From assembly GCA_003228495.1 (NCBI GenBank), contig QIDY01000131.1, positions 1 through 7,141 of the forward strand: 7,141 nt of DNA. The letters are read 5' to 3'. Source of the DNA: Nitrospirota bacterium (GTDB taxonomy: Bacteria; Nitrospirota; Nitrospiria; Nitrospirales; UBA8639). Under the pieces are notes generated by a model. The model worked only from the letters and a program-made list of their open reading frames with translations. It was not told where the DNA came from and did no database searches. The translations under genes and the position numbers were made by a program. How positions within the stretch are numbered: the stretch's first letter is position 1; every line of letters starts with the position of its first letter. Positions 5,474 to 7,141 of this stretch are shown here, piece after piece.

Positions 5474-6868
5474 CTAGTCAGGACGGGAAATTCGCGGAGG
5501 AATCTCAGTAGGCTTATCGGAAGGATGAAGACCGTATTTTTTCAATAATTTGTAAAAATCTGCACGATATCGGCCGGCGATCTGAGACGCCCGTGAAATA
5601 TTTCCTTGCGTCGCTCGCAACAAGTCTTTGAGATAGCCCCGCTCAAAGGCTTCCTTGGCTTCCGTTAAAGGCTGTAAGCTTCCAGATTGCGTGGCTTCTT
5701 GAGGTGACAGAGGAAGAAATTCTAAGGTGATGGTTTCTTGAAGGGACATCACCACCGCTCGTTCAATCGTGTTTTCCAGTTCTCGAACATTTCCAGGCCA
5801 GGCATAGGTCAGTAACCGTTGCATGGCTTCCGGAGAAAATCCTTTGACCACCTTGTGATGATGTTCTGTATGACGTTTCAGAAAAAATTGCGCCAAAAAT
5901 GGAATGTCCTCACGGCGTTCCCGCAAAGGAGCAAGATGAAGGGGAACCACATGAATTCGATAATAGAGATCTTCACGGAAACGACCTTCTCGAATCGCTT
6001 GTTCAAGATCTTTATTCGTTGCCGCCAAGATCCTGACATCCACCTTGATGGGAACCTGACCTCCTACCGGTAGGATTTCACGATTTTGAATGGCACGCAA
6101 CAACTTTCCCTGGAGAGAGAGAGGCATTTCTCCAATTTCATCTAAAAATAGCGTTCCCTTATCCGCACAATGAATTAATCCTCGTTTATTTTGGTGGGCC
6201 CCCGTAAAAGAACCTTTCAGATGACCAAACAACTCACTTTCGAATAAGGTTTCTGGAATGGCAGCACAATTCACCGCCATAAAGGGTTTTGCCGCTCTAG
6301 GACTATTACAATGAATCACCCGGGCAATGATTTCCTTCCCGGTTCCCGTTTCTCCGGAAATACAAATGGTCGTATCGGTTTTCGCCACACGGGCGACCTG
6401 TTGCAACACGGCATGCATCTGCGGACTGCGGGCGACCACATTGTCTAATCCGTACAGCTCATTGACCAATAATTGCAGACGGTGAATTTCTTCACCCATC
6501 CGCTTTGTCGTCAGGGCTTTATCAATACTCTCTTGTAATTCCTTATCATCGAATGGTTTGGTTAAATACCCATAAGCCCCTTTTTTCATCGCCTGCACGG
6601 CATTGGGGATACACCCATGCGCCGTCAGGATCAAAACAGGCAGTTGAGTTTGATGTTGATGCAACTCTTCCATCAGATCAAGACCGTCTACATCAGGTAA
6701 CCGCAGGTCTAGAATAGCAAAATCATAGGGGTCTTCCTGTGCGCGATTCAACGCATCTTCACCCGTTCCACAGGCCGTGACCGCAAACCCCATGGAATGC
6801 AGCCGCATTTTGAGTAATGTCAATAGACTCGGATCGTCATCGACAACAAGAATTCGTTCGTCAGACAT
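5474..6868 (-). CDS. glrR: GlrR/QseF-like sigma-54-dependent response regulator
   Basis: A 464-residue activator (E. coli GlrR is about 444). In the family, a membrane kinase (GlrK/QseE) phosphorylates it and it drives sigma-54 promoters, in enterobacteria those for a small RNA and envelope functions; targets here are unknown. The receiver domain (~5-118) has D10/D11, phospho-acceptor D54, T82 and K104. The AAA+ domain (~142-312) has Walker A GETGTGKE (172-179), Walker B LFLDEIGE (240-247) and FREDLYYRI (297-305). The sigma-54 contact loop reads GSFTGA (219-224), with Ser for the usual Ala. The Fis-type helix-turn-helix (422-442) contains AGRYRADFYKLLKKYGL, closely matching the AGRNRTEFYKLL signature of GlrR and separating it from NtrC or AtoC. 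A Pro-rich tail of about 17 residues follows the DNA-binding helix. The start ATG has a strong AAGGAG. Class is certain; GlrR orthology is likely, function inferred. Confidence 0.88.
   Translation of the reverse strand: MSDERILVVDDDPSLLTLLKMRLHSMGFAVTACGTGEDALNRAQEDPYDFAILDLRLPDVDGLDLMEELHQHQTQLPVLILTAHGCIPNAVQAMKKGAYGYLTKPFDDKELQESIDKALTTKRMGEEIHRLQLLVNELYGLDNVVARSPQMHAVLQQVARVAKTDTTICISGETGTGKEIIARVIHCNSPRAAKPFMAVNCAAIPETLFESELFGHLKGSFTGAHQNKRGLIHCADKGTLFLDEIGEMPLSLQGKLLRAIQNREILPVGGQVPIKVDVRILAATNKDLEQAIREGRFREDLYYRIHVVPLHLAPLRERREDIPFLAQFFLKRHTEHHHKVVKGFSPEAMQRLLTYAWPGNVRELENTIERAVVMSLQETITLEFLPLSPQEATQSGSLQPLTEAKEAFERGYLKDLLRATQGNISRASQIAGRYRADFYKLLKKYGLHPSDKPTEIPPRISRPD
5957..5984. repeat. 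28-bp segment identical to 2665-2692 (copy in the glrR-like gene)
   Basis: This is the second copy of the perfect 28-bp direct repeat encoding RFREDLYYR in the AAA+ domain. The flanking bases differ from the prsR copy. Confidence 0.9.
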
Positions 6869-6873
6869 GATGG

Positions 6874-6879
6874 CTCCTT
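6874..6879 (-). promoter_or_regulatory. Strong ribosome binding site of the glrR-like gene
   Basis: AAGGAG lies five bases before the ATG at 6866-6868 on the minus strand. It is the best Shine-Dalgarno sequence in the window, which supports this start and suggests efficient translation independent of upstream genes. Confidence 0.8.
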
Positions 6880-6902
6880 TAGTCTCTTAGGGAAAAATCC
6901 CG

Positions 6903-6920
6903 TATTTTTCTGCAAAAATA
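6903..6920. repeat. AT-rich inverted repeat in the leader of the glrR-like gene
   Basis: TATTTTT (6903-6909) and AAAAATA (6914-6920) are a perfect 7-bp dyad around CTGC, 34 bp before the start codon. A smaller GGGA/TCCC dyad (6890-6893, 6898-6901) lies between it and the gene. It could be an operator or a leader hairpin; no matching regulator is known from the sequence. Confidence 0.4.
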
Positions 6921-6936
6921 TTGTTGGGGATATTCT

Positions 6937-6956
6937 AAAAGCCTTGCCTAGCAAGG
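6937..6956 (-). terminator. Hairpin with short T-run after the right-edge gene
   Basis: On the minus strand CCTTGC-TAG-GCAAGG is a perfect 6-bp stem with a 3-base loop, followed by CTTTT. It lies about 90 bp after the stop of the right-edge gene and 68 bp before the glrR-like start. It may terminate or attenuate the upstream transcript. As a symmetric 15-bp dyad it could instead be a protein-binding site. A second short dyad, GCTCC-ATG-GGAGC, is at 6979-6991. Confidence 0.35.
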
Positions 6957-7023
6957 GATTGGTTGATATTCAGAAGATGCTCCATGGGAGCCTTCCTACA
7001 AATAATTTTGGTTTCTTCCATAC

Positions 7024-7044
7024 TTTTCACTTTTCACATCTCAC
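7024..7044. repeat. Three tandem heptamers GTGARAN
   Basis: On the minus strand the heptamers GTGAGAT, GTGAAAA and GTGAAAA follow each other directly, starting three bases after the stop codon of the right-edge gene. It is a small low-complexity repeat with no assigned role. Confidence 0.6.
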
Positions 7045-7046
7045 CA

Positions 7047-7141
7047 TCAAGGCTTGCTCTCTTCAGAAATTTTCTCCATGTCTTCCACCGGCTTTTCAAC
7101 ATCAGGGCTTGGGGTCATTTTTTCGGATGGCCGAGTCGGGG
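7047..7141 (-). CDS. C-terminal tail of an unidentified protein, 5' part off-window
   Basis: A minus-strand frame is open from the right edge to a TGA at 7047-7049, giving 31 visible codons. The translated tail is hydrophilic, rich in Pro, Glu and Lys (PSPDVEKPVEDMEKISEE, ending SKP), and probably disordered. Position directly upstream of a GlrR-like regulator makes a cognate sensor kinase, or a small QseG-like lipoprotein as found between glrK and glrR in enterobacteria, the obvious candidates. The tail itself carries no diagnostic motif, so identity is left open. Coding status is supported by the coherent composition and sensible distance to the next gene, but the evidence is short. Confidence 0.55.
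   Translation of the reverse strand, partial: PTRPSEKMTPSPDVEKPVEDMEKISEESKP

Overview
This is a stretch of bacterial chromosome with two unrelated modules: an arginine-biosynthesis pair on the plus strand, and a block of two-component, sigma-54-dependent regulators on the minus strand. No rRNA, tRNA, CRISPR, transposase, phage or toxin gene is visible. Base composition looks slightly AT-rich by eye. A PEP-CTERM-type kinase/regulator pair (PrsK/PrsR) and a GlrR-type enhancer-binding protein suggest a Gram-negative, exopolysaccharide-making environmental bacterium. A Nitrospira-like or delta-proteobacterial-type host would fit, but I cannot verify the taxon without a search.

Layout. Bases 1-942 hold argC, missing its first ~40 codons at the window edge. 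Bases 984-2192 hold a complete argJ, 41 bp downstream and probably in the same operon. A perfect 8-bp hairpin lies in the 40-bp convergent gap before the minus-strand genes. Read in transcription order (right to left), the minus-strand block is: the last ~31 codons of an unidentified gene (7141-7047); a 178-bp spacer with hairpins and a heptamer repeat; a glrR-like response regulator (6868-5474); a 532-bp AT-rich gap without a credible gene; a prsK-like histidine kinase (4866-3679); and prsR (3615-2233).

How the parts work together. ArgC reduces N-acetylglutamyl phosphate to the semialdehyde. ArgJ recycles the acetyl group from N-acetylornithine back to glutamate, so the two are steps of the cyclic arginine pathway. 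The kinase most likely phosphorylates PrsR, which would then activate RNA polymerase with sigma-54 at PEP-CTERM/exopolysaccharide genes lying elsewhere; none are in this window. The GlrR-like protein is a second sigma-54 activator, whose own kinase is probably encoded just beyond the right edge.

Most interesting point. The kinase has only the cytoplasmic GAF-like and catalytic half of PrsK. The usual N-terminal membrane part (about 280-300 residues) is absent. The 532 bp upstream cannot hold it, has no hydrophobic remnant, and instead contains a good sigma-70 promoter candidate (TTGACG-N17-TAGCAT) directly before the short gene. This looks like a soluble PrsK variant that is expressed as such.
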